Below are positions 57,132-64,000 of a DNA stretch of 64,000 nt, in pieces. The position numbers and the translations under genes are program-made. Position 1 is the stretch's first letter. Every line of letters begins with the position of its first letter. The stretch is from Roseivivax halotolerans. GTDB taxonomy: Bacteria; Pseudomonadota; Alphaproteobacteria; Rhodobacterales; Rhodobacteraceae. The notes beneath the pieces are model-generated. The model ran no database searches and was not told the DNA's origin. It saw only the letters and a list, made by a program, of their open reading frames with translations. The DNA lies in contig NZ_FOXV01000003.1 of the NCBI RefSeq assembly GCF_900115815.1, positions 62,001 to 126,000 on the forward strand, in the 5' to 3' direction.

Positions 57132-57776
57132 ATGCGCGCTGCCCTCCTCCTGACCCTGACATGTCTCGCGACCCCGGCCTTGGCCATAGACCCCGCGGTG
57201 GGGCGGCTTTTCGGCGGCGGATTCTCGGCGCTCAGGATCTGCTCGGGCACGCTCGTCGGCCCAGCGACCGTCCTGACTGCGGCGCATTGCGTAACCTTCT
57301 CGGACGGGCGGGTGCGCGGAACGCGGGGCCTCGGCTTCGTCGCGGGTTGGGAAGACGGGCGCCATGCGGGCGCGGCAAGCGTGGTAGAGATCGCCCTCCA
57401 CCCCGATGCGGTCGATGCAGACGGCATCGTCGTGCATCGCGACATCGCCGTGCTGCGCCTCGACCGAGCCTTGCCGATGGAGCCTATCCCGGCGAGCCCT
57501 GCGGGGGTGTCCGGCAGCTTCACCCTCATCGGCTATGGGCGCGCCGACCCTGACCTTCAGCGCGCGCAGAACGGCTGCGACGGCGAGCGGCGCGGGCGGC
57601 GCTGGTATCTCTCCTGCCCGGTCGAGCGCGGCATGTCCGGCGGGCCGGTCATCGCCGGTAAAAACACGTCGCGCCGGATCGCCGGCGTGATCTCCGCGAT
57701 CTCTGGCGAGGACGCGGTTGCCGCCGAGGTCGATACCTGGGTTCTTCAGGAACTCGCGCGCCCCTACACACCCTGA
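57132..57776 (+). CDS. Trypsin-like serine protease, secreted
   Basis: A 214-residue precursor with a signal peptide (RAALLLTLTCLATPALA, cleaved near 18), and an S1 family protease domain. The catalytic triad is visible: H52 in LTAAHCV, D104 in VHRDIAVLRLD and S169 in RGMSGGPV. A conserved GYGRAD follows the aspartate. The S1 fold usually has more than 220 residues, so it is compact. No activation propeptide is obvious, and the substrate is unknown. ATG 57132 starts the signal; it is divergent from yajC. Confidence 0.87.
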   Translation: MRAALLLTLTCLATPALAIDPAVGRLFGGGFSALRICSGTLVGPATVLTAAHCVTFSDGRVRGTRGLGFVAGWEDGRHAGAASVVEIALHPDAVDADGIVVHRDIAVLRLDRALPMEPIPASPAGVSGSFTLIGYGRADPDLQRAQNGCDGERRGRRWYLSCPVERGMSGGPVIAGKNTSRRIAGVISAISGEDAVAAEVDTWVLQELARPYTP

Positions 57777-57848
57777 GCGCTTTGAGGCATAAGCATCGCG
57801 ACTCGGGCGGCCGCCGCCCGCCCGCATAACCGCAAGGAGATCAGGGCG

Positions 57849-59141
57849 ATGCACGACATTCGCTTCATTCGCGAGACCCCGGAGGCCTTCGATGCGGCCA
57901 TGGCACGGCGCGGGATCTCCGAGGCCTCGGCCCCGATCCTGAAGCTCGACGAGGAACGCCGAGCCGCGATCCACGCCGCGGAGACCGCGCAGGCCGAGCA
58001 GAAACGTGCCTCGAAGGAGGTCGGTCAGGCCAAGGCGCAAGGCAACGAAGCGGAGTTCGAGCGGCTTCGAGCCCTCGTTGGCGAGAAGAAGGACGAGGTC
58101 GCCGCCATGCAGGCCCGCGCCCGCGATCTTGATGCCGAGCTCACGAACCTCCTGATGGGATTGCCGAACCTCGTCCATGACGACGTGCCCGACGGCGAGG
58201 ACGAAGAGGACAATGTCGAGATCAAGCGCTGGGGCGAGCCCCGCGCCTTCGATTTCGCCCCGCGCGAGCATTACGACCTTGCTGCCGTTCAGGACGGCAT
58301 GGATTTCGAGACGGCAGCCAAGCTCTCGGGCTCGCGCTTCGTCGTTCTGTCCGGCGCGGTTGCGCGGCTGCACCGGGCGCTCGCGCAATTCATGATCGAC
58401 ACGCATGTGGATGAGAACGCCCTGGCCGAGACCTGGACGCCCGTTCTCGTGCGCGACGAGATGATGTTCGGCACCGGGCAATTGCCGAAATTCGGCGAGG
58501 ACAGCTACCAGACGACCAATGGCTGGTGGCTCGTGCCCACCGCCGAGGTGACGCTTACCAATATCGTGAACGGTTTGACCGTGGATGAGGACTACCTGCC
58601 TCGCCGCTACGTCGCGCATACCCAGTGCTTCCGCTCCGAGGCCGGCAGCGCAGGGCGCGATACGTCGGGCATGCTTCGCCAGCACCAGTTCGAGAAGGTG
58701 GAGATGGTCACGGTGTGCCATCCCGAGACGAGCGACGCGGAGCATCGCCGAATGACCGCCTGCGCGGAAGGCATCCTCGAAAAGCTGGGCCTGCCCTACC
58801 GCACCGTGTCGCTCTGCACCGGGGATATCGGCTTCGGCGCGCGGCGCACCTTCGATATCGAGGTTTGGCTGCCGGGGCAGAACACCTATCGCGAGATCTC
58901 TTCGGTCTCGACCTGCGGCGCCTTCCAGGCCCGGCGCATGAACGCGCGGTTCAAGCCCGCCGGTGGCGGCAAGCCCGAGTTCCTTCACACGCTGAACGGA
59001 TCGGGCCTTGCCGTCGGGCGCGCGCTGATCGCCGTTCTCGAGAACGGCCAGGAGGAAGACGGTTCGGTCACGCTGCCCGAGGTGCTTCATCGCCATCTCG
59101 GCGGCAAGACGCGGCTGACAGCCGAAGGCACTTTGGCATGA
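57849..59141 (+). CDS. serS: Seryl-tRNA synthetase
   Basis: Charges tRNA-Ser and also tRNA-Sec where present. The 430-residue protein has the long N-terminal coiled-coil arm (about 25-105, EEDEKRAS-like repeats with high E, A, K and R). The class II core contains motif 2 [25 protein letters not shown] and motif 3 [21 protein letters not shown] 57849 is the family start. The stop overlaps the next gene by four bases (ATGA). Confidence 0.97.
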   Translation: MHDIRFIRETPEAFDAAMARRGISEASAPILKLDEERRAAIHAAETAQAEQKRASKEVGQAKAQGNEAEFERLRALVGEKKDEVAAMQARARDLDAELTNLLMGLPNLVHDDVPDGEDEEDNVEIKRWGEPRAFDFAPREHYDLAAVQDGMDFETAAKLSGSRFVVLSGAVARLHRALAQFMIDTHVDENALAETWTPVLVRDEMMFGTGQLPKFGEDSYQTTNGWWLVPTAEVTLTNIVNGLTVDEDYLPRRYVAHTQCFRSEAGSAGRDTSGMLRQHQFEKVEMVTVCHPETSDAEHRRMTACAEGILEKLGLPYRTVSLCTGDIGFGARRTFDIEVWLPGQNTYREISSVSTCGAFQARRMNARFKPAGGGKPEFLHTLNGSGLAVGRALIAVLENGQEEDGSVTLPEVLHRHLGGKTRLTAEGTLA

Positions 59142-59854
59142 GCGCCGAGACGCGCCAGACCCTCTGGGCGGTGGCGGCCTTGATCGCCGCTCTCGCATTC
59201 GCGGCCTCGCCGATTCTCTCGAACGGATTCAACGGCTTCGAGCCGGGCCAGTTTCCCGTCGCGCAGGACGATCCGGCGGTACAGCCGGCGGGCTATGCCT
59301 TCTCGATCTGGGGTTTGATCTATCTCTGGCTCATCGCGGGCACTGCCTTCGGCCTTTGGCGCCGGCGCGATGAAGAAGATTGGGCACCCGCCCGCCCCTG
59401 GCTGACATTGAGCCTCTTGATCGGCGCGGCCTGGATTCCCGCTGCGAATGTCTCCGTTCCTTTGGCGACCGTGATGATCTGGGCGATGCTCGGCACCGCG
59501 CTGATGGCGCTCTTTCGTGTCGGCGACGAGGACCGCATCTGGCAGCTCTCGCCCGTGGCGATCTATGCGGGCTGGCTGACAGCGGCATCTTCGGTGTCCA
59601 TCGGTCTGGTCCTTGGTGGCTATGGCCTGCTGCCCGAGACGCCCGCGGCCCTCGTCGCGCTCGTCATCGCGTTGGCCGTGGCGCTCACGGTTCAATACCG
59701 CCTCCACCGTGCGCCAGAATACGGGCTGACGGTGATCTGGGCGCTGGTCGCGGTGATCCTCTCCAACGCGCAGCCATTCAACATCGCCGTCGCGGGCCTC
59801 GCGGCCATCGGCATCGCCGCGATCCTCGCGCTGCGCGGCACGGATACGGAATAG
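59138..59854 (+). CDS. TspO/MBR-like tryptophan-rich membrane protein
   Basis: A 238-residue membrane protein with about six helices. A conserved-looking [25 protein letters not shown] after the first helix, followed by [19 protein letters not shown], recalls tryptophan-rich sensory proteins (TspO/MBR), which bind tetrapyrroles. The match is partial, and the extra helices differ from the classic five-helix TspO. Its ATG overlaps the serS stop by four bases, so it is co-expressed. The function is not established. Confidence 0.6.
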   Translation: MSAETRQTLWAVAALIAALAFAASPILSNGFNGFEPGQFPVAQDDPAVQPAGYAFSIWGLIYLWLIAGTAFGLWRRRDEEDWAPARPWLTLSLLIGAAWIPAANVSVPLATVMIWAMLGTALMALFRVGDEDRIWQLSPVAIYAGWLTAASSVSIGLVLGGYGLLPETPAALVALVIALAVALTVQYRLHRAPEYGLTVIWALVAVILSNAQPFNIAVAGLAAIGIAAILALRGTDTE

Positions 59855-59856
59855 GC

Positions 59857-60717
59857 TTGGCAGATCCGGTCTTCTTTCTCGGGCTCGGCGGGCAGAAATG
59901 CGGCTCGAGCTGGGTGCAGGCCTATCTCGACCGCGCGCCCGGCAGCGATTTCGGACGGCTCGGCGAATACCAGGTTTGGGAACATACGCTCGGCGGCGTC
60001 TTCGCGCGCTACGCGGTGCCGCGTCCCCCCTTGGCGGAGCGTCTGCGCGCCCGCGCGAAAATGACGATCGGCGCGGACGAGCCTGCACAGCACCTCCGCT
60101 GGCGCCTGCAATCGGACCCGGACGCGTATTTCGACTACTTTCAAGGACTTCTGAACCAGCCCGGCATCGCGCGCACCGGTGATGTCACGCCGTCCTACGC
60201 TGCGCTGCCCGCCGACAGACTGGCGCGAATCCGCGACGAATTCGCCAAGCGCGGGATCGAGACGCGCGCCATCTTCGTCATGCGCGATCCGGTCGCGCGG
60301 CTTCATTCGCTGATGCGGATGGAAGTCGATAAGGGCCGGCTCGCGCCAGGCAAGGACGCTGAAGATGCGTTGCGCGCGTTCTACGTCAGCGACGAGGCGG
60401 AAGCGCGCAGCCGCTACGACCTGACCCTCGCCGCGATGGAGACCGCGTTCCCTTCCGAGGCGCGGTATGGCTGCCTCTTCGAAGAGCTCTTCACCGACGC
60501 GGGAATCGAATCCCTCTCGCGCTTTGCAGGCGTGCCCGTCGAGCCGGCAGCGGGAGCCCGGAAGGTCAATGCGCGCGCTGGCGGCGCGCCGGTCTCGGAC
60601 GCTCTCTCGGCCGAGATTGCGGCGCATTACGAAGCCGTCTACCGCGCCGCTGCCGAAAGGCTACCGCAGATCCGCACGCTCTGGCCAAGCGCGAAATTCG
60701 TTCTCACCACACCATGA
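59857..60717 (+). CDS. Sulfotransferase family protein
   Basis: A 286-residue protein with an N-terminal PAPS-binding loop GLGGQKCGSSWVQAYL (about 8-23), the 5'-phosphosulfate site of sulfotransferases, and a later AIFVMRDPVARLHSLMRM, the 3'-phosphate-binding strand and helix. The acceptor is not known; bacterial forms sulfate glycans or lipids. No ATG fits; the best start is TTG at 59857, two bases after the previous stop. The 3' end overlaps the convergent glycosyltransferase gene by 14 bases. Confidence 0.82.
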   Translation: MADPVFFLGLGGQKCGSSWVQAYLDRAPGSDFGRLGEYQVWEHTLGGVFARYAVPRPPLAERLRARAKMTIGADEPAQHLRWRLQSDPDAYFDYFQGLLNQPGIARTGDVTPSYAALPADRLARIRDEFAKRGIETRAIFVMRDPVARLHSLMRMEVDKGRLAPGKDAEDALRAFYVSDEAEARSRYDLTLAAMETAFPSEARYGCLFEELFTDAGIESLSRFAGVPVEPAAGARKVNARAGGAPVSDALSAEIAAHYEAVYRAAAERLPQIRTLWPSAKFVLTTP

Positions 60718-61726
60718 GCCCTGCGTCGCGAAGCTGCCACGGCCCTTCATAGCGCACCGAGCGCTCACTCAGAAAACTTCCGTCGCGCTCACGCATCACG
60801 TCAAGAAGTTCCGCGTAATGGTCGTATTTGCTGGCACTTTCCGTGTGAGCCCGCCATTCGCGCGCGCGGTCTATCTTGGCCGCGAACTCCGCGGTGAAGA
60901 CGAAATGCGCGATCGTCAGCAGCTTGTCCGGCGCAGGCGCAACGCTCGCGTAGTGTGATCCCACCTGCCATATCTCCGCGTCGCGCCGAATGAAGGGTAG
61001 CTTGTGGCGCGGCGAGCGATTGAACCGTTTCTTGGGCCCGCGTCCCCGCAGGCGGCGCCAAAGGGATGCTTTCTCTCGTCCGATCTCGTGAATCTCGAAA
61101 AGCCGGTTCGTTTTCGAGATACCGAACGGGTCAGGCTGTTCCCCCTGCTTAAGCCGCACGAGCGCTTCGGGCTCGAAATAAGGATACGCGTCGAACAGAC
61201 CGGCAGGCGTTCCCGGCATCGGCTTTTCGAGATCAGAGACAGTCTCGGGAAAGAACTCGACAACCGAAGCACAAATCACGGATTGGCTGCTTTCAGACAT
61301 GTCTTCAATGATTTGACCGACATTCTTCATGTTGTCGGGCAGGATCAGAAACTCGTCAGCATCGAAATACGCCACGACCTCGCCGGGTGCTTCCACATGT
61401 GGCAGAGCGGCCTTCAGCCAGATACCGAACCGGTCCTTTCGTAACTCTCCATCCGGGTACGCGATGGTGAGAGGCGTCGAATATCGGCTCTCGCTGCGAT
61501 ACAGAACCACATCCGGCTGCGCTTCCAGCAGTTCCGATGATCCGTCGATAGATCCATCATCGAAGATCAGAAACTGCTCGAACCCAAGCGTGCGGTAATG
61601 TTGCAGGAACGTTGGCAGCAAGGCCATCTCGTCGCGCATGATCGCGAAGAGCTTCGGCACGCCCGGTATAGGCGCGCCTTTCACGCGCCGCACTTCGGAC
61701 CAGAGATCGTCGAGTCTGAGCTGCAT
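60704..61726 (-). CDS. Glycosyltransferase family 2-like protein
   Basis: A 340-residue protein of the GT-A fold, Glyco_tranf_2_4 type: IPGVPKLFAIMRDEMALLPTFLQHYRTLGFEQFLIFDDGSIDGS in the nucleotide-binding part, and VVAYFDADEFLILP, the D-x-D metal motif. The C-terminal half has the RNRSPRHK-like basic region and a DAEIWQVGSH block. Roseobacters often carry many such genes for surface polysaccharides. The acceptor is unknown. The ATG at 61724-61726 is the family start. The end overlaps the sulfotransferase gene in the opposite direction. Confidence 0.85.
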   Translation of the reverse strand: MQLRLDDLWSEVRRVKGAPIPGVPKLFAIMRDEMALLPTFLQHYRTLGFEQFLIFDDGSIDGSSELLEAQPDVVLYRSESRYSTPLTIAYPDGELRKDRFGIWLKAALPHVEAPGEVVAYFDADEFLILPDNMKNVGQIIEDMSESSQSVICASVVEFFPETVSDLEKPMPGTPAGLFDAYPYFEPEALVRLKQGEQPDPFGISKTNRLFEIHEIGREKASLWRRLRGRGPKKRFNRSPRHKLPFIRRDAEIWQVGSHYASVAPAPDKLLTIAHFVFTAEFAAKIDRAREWRAHTESASKYDHYAELLDVMRERDGSFLSERSVRYEGPWQLRDAGLMVW

Positions 61727-61754
61727 GTCGCTTCCTAACCCATTGCACCGCCAT

Positions 61755-61784
61755 AAAAAAGGCCGCCCCGAGGGACGGCCTTTT
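61755..61784 (-). terminator. Terminator after rpsI
   Basis: A stem GGCCG/CGGCC with flanking A/T pairs (61757-61765 with 61776-61784), with A-tract on the plus-strand left side, giving U-tract on the minus strand. It lies 25 bases after the rpsI stop. Confidence 0.82.
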
Positions 61785-61808
61785 CCGACATTCGTACCAG
61801 CAAACGCC

Positions 61809-62306
61809 TCAGCGCTTGGAGAACTGGAAGCTGCGGCGGGCCTTGCGGCGGCCGTACTTCTTGCGCTCGACGACGCGGCTGTCGCGGGTCAGGAAGCCTG
61901 CCGCTTTCAGCGCGGGACGCAGGCTGGGATCGTAGAGCTGCAGCGCGCGGGAGACGCCGTGCTTGACCGCACCGGCCTGCCCCGAGAGGCCGCCGCCCTT
62001 GACCGTGGCCATGACGTCGAACTGATCCTCGACACCGGCGACGGTGAAGGGCTGACGCAGGATCATCTGCAGAACCGGACGCGCGAAGTAGGCGTTCAGC
62101 TCCTTGCCGTTGACGGTGACCTTGCCGGAGCCCGGCTTGATCCAGACGCGCGCCGTGGCGTCCTTCCGGCGTCCCGTGGCATAGGCCCGACCGAATTCAT
62201 CACGGACAGGCTCGCGGTTGATTTCGGTCTCGGTGCCCTGAACGGCGCCGATATCGTCGGTGACCGCGTTGCCCAGTTCTTCGAGGGAATTGATTTGCTC
62301 AGCCAT
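61809..62306 (-). CDS. rpsI: 30S ribosomal protein S9
   Basis: Small-subunit protein whose basic C-terminus reaches the P-site tRNA. The 165-residue protein has [25 protein letters not shown] and the very conserved [23 protein letters not shown] ending. An acidic N-terminal extension of about 30 residues precedes the core. The ATG overlaps the rplM stop by one base. It is the second gene of the rplM-rpsI operon. Confidence 0.98.
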   Translation of the reverse strand: MAEQINSLEELGNAVTDDIGAVQGTETEINREPVRDEFGRAYATGRRKDATARVWIKPGSGKVTVNGKELNAYFARPVLQMILRQPFTVAGVEDQFDVMATVKGGGLSGQAGAVKHGVSRALQLYDPSLRPALKAAGFLTRDSRVVERKKYGRRKARRSFQFSKR

Positions 62307-62770
62307 TACTTCGCCACCCGGGTGTTCTTGGAGTTGCGCGACTTGACGTCGATCACTTCAGGCGATTGCGCCTCGTGGGGATGCTCCGCGCCCGCATAGA
62401 CGCGCAGGTTGGCGAGTTGCTTGCGGCCCAGGCGGTTCGCCGGGACCATGCGCTTGACGGCCTGGAAAACCACGCGCTCGGGATGCGCGCCCTCAAGGAT
62501 CTGCTCTTTCGTGCGGGACTTGATGCCGCCCGGATAGCCGGTGTGCCAGTAGAAGTTTTCCTGGCGCTTCTTGCCGGTGAGCTGGACCTTGTCCGCGTTC
62601 ACGATGATCACGTTGTCGCCCATATCCATGTGCGGCGTGAAGGACGGCTTGTGCTTGCCGCGCAGGCGCTGCGCGATGATCGAGGCGAGGCGGCCGAGAA
62701 CGACGCCTTCAGCGTCGATCACGATCCACTTCTTCTCGATGTCGGCCGGTTTTGCCGAGAAGGTTTTCAT
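62306..62770 (-). CDS. rplM: 50S ribosomal protein L13
   Basis: Early-assembling large-subunit protein. The 154-residue protein has [47 protein letters not shown] and YWHTGYPGG, all L13 hallmarks. The ATG at 62768-62770 starts [15 protein letters not shown]; a GTG three codons upstream is less likely. The promoter should lie in 62771-62946, which looks free of genes. Confidence 0.98.
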   Translation of the reverse strand: MKTFSAKPADIEKKWIVIDAEGVVLGRLASIIAQRLRGKHKPSFTPHMDMGDNVIIVNADKVQLTGKKRQENFYWHTGYPGGIKSRTKEQILEGAHPERVVFQAVKRMVPANRLGRKQLANLRVYAGAEHPHEAQSPEVIDVKSRNSKNTRVAK

Positions 62771-62946
62771 GCGGGTCACCCCAATGTTTGCTGTCTTCGA
62801 TGCCGGAGGCAGGCAAAGCCCGGTCCGGCGCGATCCGATGGGCGGGTTATAAGGATCGGGAAGATACAGTCAACACGCGCCTTATCGAATTAACTGAGTA
62901 ATATCAGAGGCTTGAAAAATAGGTATCAATATACCCCACGCACAGC

Positions 62947-64000
62947 TCAGACGGCTATGCCCTCGGGCGGGTTTTCCAGAAGCCGGCGCACCCGCTCCAT
63001 CGCCGCCTCGAAGGCGACCAGCGACACCTGAGCGTTGATCGCGATTCGGATCGCGTGAGGGGCAAAGCCGTCCCGAAGCGCGAACTCGTCCGCCGCGCGC
63101 AATTGCACACCCTCTTTCTCGGCCGCTTGCGCGAAGGCCGCCGCGCGCCAGCCAGACGGTAGATGCAGCCACAAAAACGGCACGTCGTCGCGCCAGGTCA
63201 GATCGAACCGGCCGAGAATATTGGCCGCTGCCCGGATGTAGCGGTTGTATTCGGCCCGCACCGCATCGAGCACGCCCGTCATCTCCGGCTGCGCGAGAAG
63301 ATCCGTCAGAAGATCTGCCAGCGACAGGGACAGGCTGAAAAAGCCGTGATCGGCCACGCGCCGCATCTCCGCGCGCCAGGTTTGCGGCGCGACGCAAAAA
63401 CCTATCCGCAATGCCGGCGTCACCGATTTCGAGATCGACCCGACATACCAGCCAAGATCCGGCAAAAGACCCCGATAGCTTGGCCCGGAGCGCGGCGCGA
63501 GCCGGTAGCAATCGTCCTCGAGCACGTGCAGACCGCGCCGCCTTGCGACCTCCGCGATGGCTTCGCGGCGATGGTCGGGCGTGCGTATCCCCGTCGGGTT
63601 ATGGATCTCGGGCGAGGTGCAAAGAAGCTGCGCCGAATGTCGCCGCGCCAGGTCGTCGAGCGCCTCGGGACTGATCCCCTCGCCGTCCATCGGCACCGCG
63701 ATGACCTCGGCACGCAGAAGTTCGGCGGCACGCCGGAAGCCGGGATAGGAGAGTTCCTCGACCAGCACGACCGGCTTCGCGCCGCGCAGGACGGTCTGCA
63801 TGACAATGCCGATCCCGTTCTGCCCGCCATGGGAAAAGACCAGGTCATCCTCCGAGACGGGTCCGAGCGGCGTGTCCGAGATATGCTCGAGGATCGCTTC
63901 GCGCGCAGGCCGGAAAGCCGCGCGGGACGGATAATTCAAGAGCCGCAGCGCGGGCTGATCGCCAAGCCGCGCGAAGGACGCGCGGATCATGTCGACCTGA
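62947..64000 (-). CDS. MocR-family transcriptional regulator, C-terminal aminotransferase part (runs off window)
   Basis: The visible 351 codons form a fold-type I aminotransferase-like domain. It has TSPEIHNPTGI, the EDDCYRL aspartate and the PLP-lysine region GSISKSVTPALRIGFCV, as in MocR/PdxR regulators, whose N-terminal GntR helix-turn-helix precedes it. The frame stays open past position 64000 without a stop, so the start, and probably the DNA-binding domain, is outside the window. A free-standing aminotransferase is the other option; the SISKS motif and the RLLNYPSRAAFRPAREAILEHI linker favour MocR. Confidence 0.85.
   Translation of the reverse strand, partial: QVDMIRASFARLGDQPALRLLNYPSRAAFRPAREAILEHISDTPLGPVSEDDLVFSHGGQNGIGIVMQTVLRGAKPVVLVEELSYPGFRRAAELLRAEVIAVPMDGEGISPEALDDLARRHSAQLLCTSPEIHNPTGIRTPDHRREAIAEVARRRGLHVLEDDCYRLAPRSGPSYRGLLPDLGWYVGSISKSVTPALRIGFCVAPQTWRAEMRRVADHGFFSLSLSLADLLTDLLAQPEMTGVLDAVRAEYNRYIRAAANILGRFDLTWRDDVPFLWLHLPSGWRAAAFAQAAEKEGVQLRAADEFALRDGFAPHAIRIAINAQVSLVAFEAAMERVRRLLENPPEGIAV

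Overview
The window is a GC-rich, gene-dense stretch of an alphaproteobacterial chromosome. It is most likely from the Rhodobacteraceae (Roseobacter group). Supporting signs are the lptF-lptG-lptD-surA-pdxA-rsmA run, a DUF4167 protein, a TIGR02281-type aspartic protease, a cytochrome b561-YceI fusion, the yajC-secD-secF / ccmABCDG neighbourhood, the S6-S18-L9 operon with a long acidic L9 tail, and glnB-glnA with conserved PII and glutamine synthetase modification sites. I see no prophage, insertion sequence, integrase, CRISPR array or rRNA operon. The content is almost wholly housekeeping, so no strong candidate for a new multi-gene system was found.

Layout. Positions 1-5425: the 5' part of cysS (leaving the window), TfoX-like, Pmp3-like and DUF4112 proteins, ndk, an ABC-F ATPase, MarC and a membrane-anchored aspartic protease. 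5433-7421: a long perfect palindrome, holC and pepA. 7551-14946: a six-gene run whose neighbours all overlap, for LPS export and outer-membrane assembly (lptF, lptG, lptD, surA) plus pdxA and rsmA. 14998-17849: DUF4167, prmC and prfA on the minus strand. 17973-23335: a secreted cysteine protein, DUF1499, agmatinase, M20 amidohydrolase, mazG, YihY and a GNAT enzyme. 23402-25527: acpP, fabG and fabD. 25710-28343: cytochrome b561-YceI fusion, a VOC protein, a second YceI and a small membrane protein.

28589-29870: rpsF-rpsR-rplI. 29938-33525: a Tat-exported CpdB-type phosphodiesterase, trigger factor and tRNA-Leu(UAG). 33695-37715: a Hint-like protein, bifunctional NAD(P)HX repair enzyme, glnB and glnA. 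38026-40683: two uncharacterised, distantly similar membrane proteins flanking an MltB-type lytic transglycosylase. 40680-42630: DUF3445, bioY and DUF6314 on the minus strand. 42716-46488: purB, a small secreted peptide, a degenerate FliG homologue and an LpxL-type acyltransferase. 46508-50222: DUF1223 and aconitase. 50415-50585: a possible micropeptide. 50616-53352: ccmG-D-C-B-A for cytochrome c maturation. 53489-56906: Mth938-like protein, secF, secD and yajC. 57132-60717: a trypsin-like protease, serS, a TspO-like membrane protein and a sulfotransferase. 60704-62770: a glycosyltransferase, rpsI and rplM. 62947-end: the C-terminal part of a MocR-type regulator.

The genes work together as envelope biogenesis (LPS export, outer-membrane protein folding, Sec translocation, cytochrome c maturation), translation (ribosomal proteins, release factor 1 and its methylase, tRNA synthetases, trigger factor), nitrogen assimilation, fatty-acid synthesis and metabolite repair or housecleaning. 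The points most worth following up are the flanking paralogue pair around the transglycosylase, the FliG homologue without its FliM-binding motif, the Hint protein without its cysteine nucleophile, two convergent gene pairs sharing a CTAG double stop, and two intergenic inverted-repeat elements.
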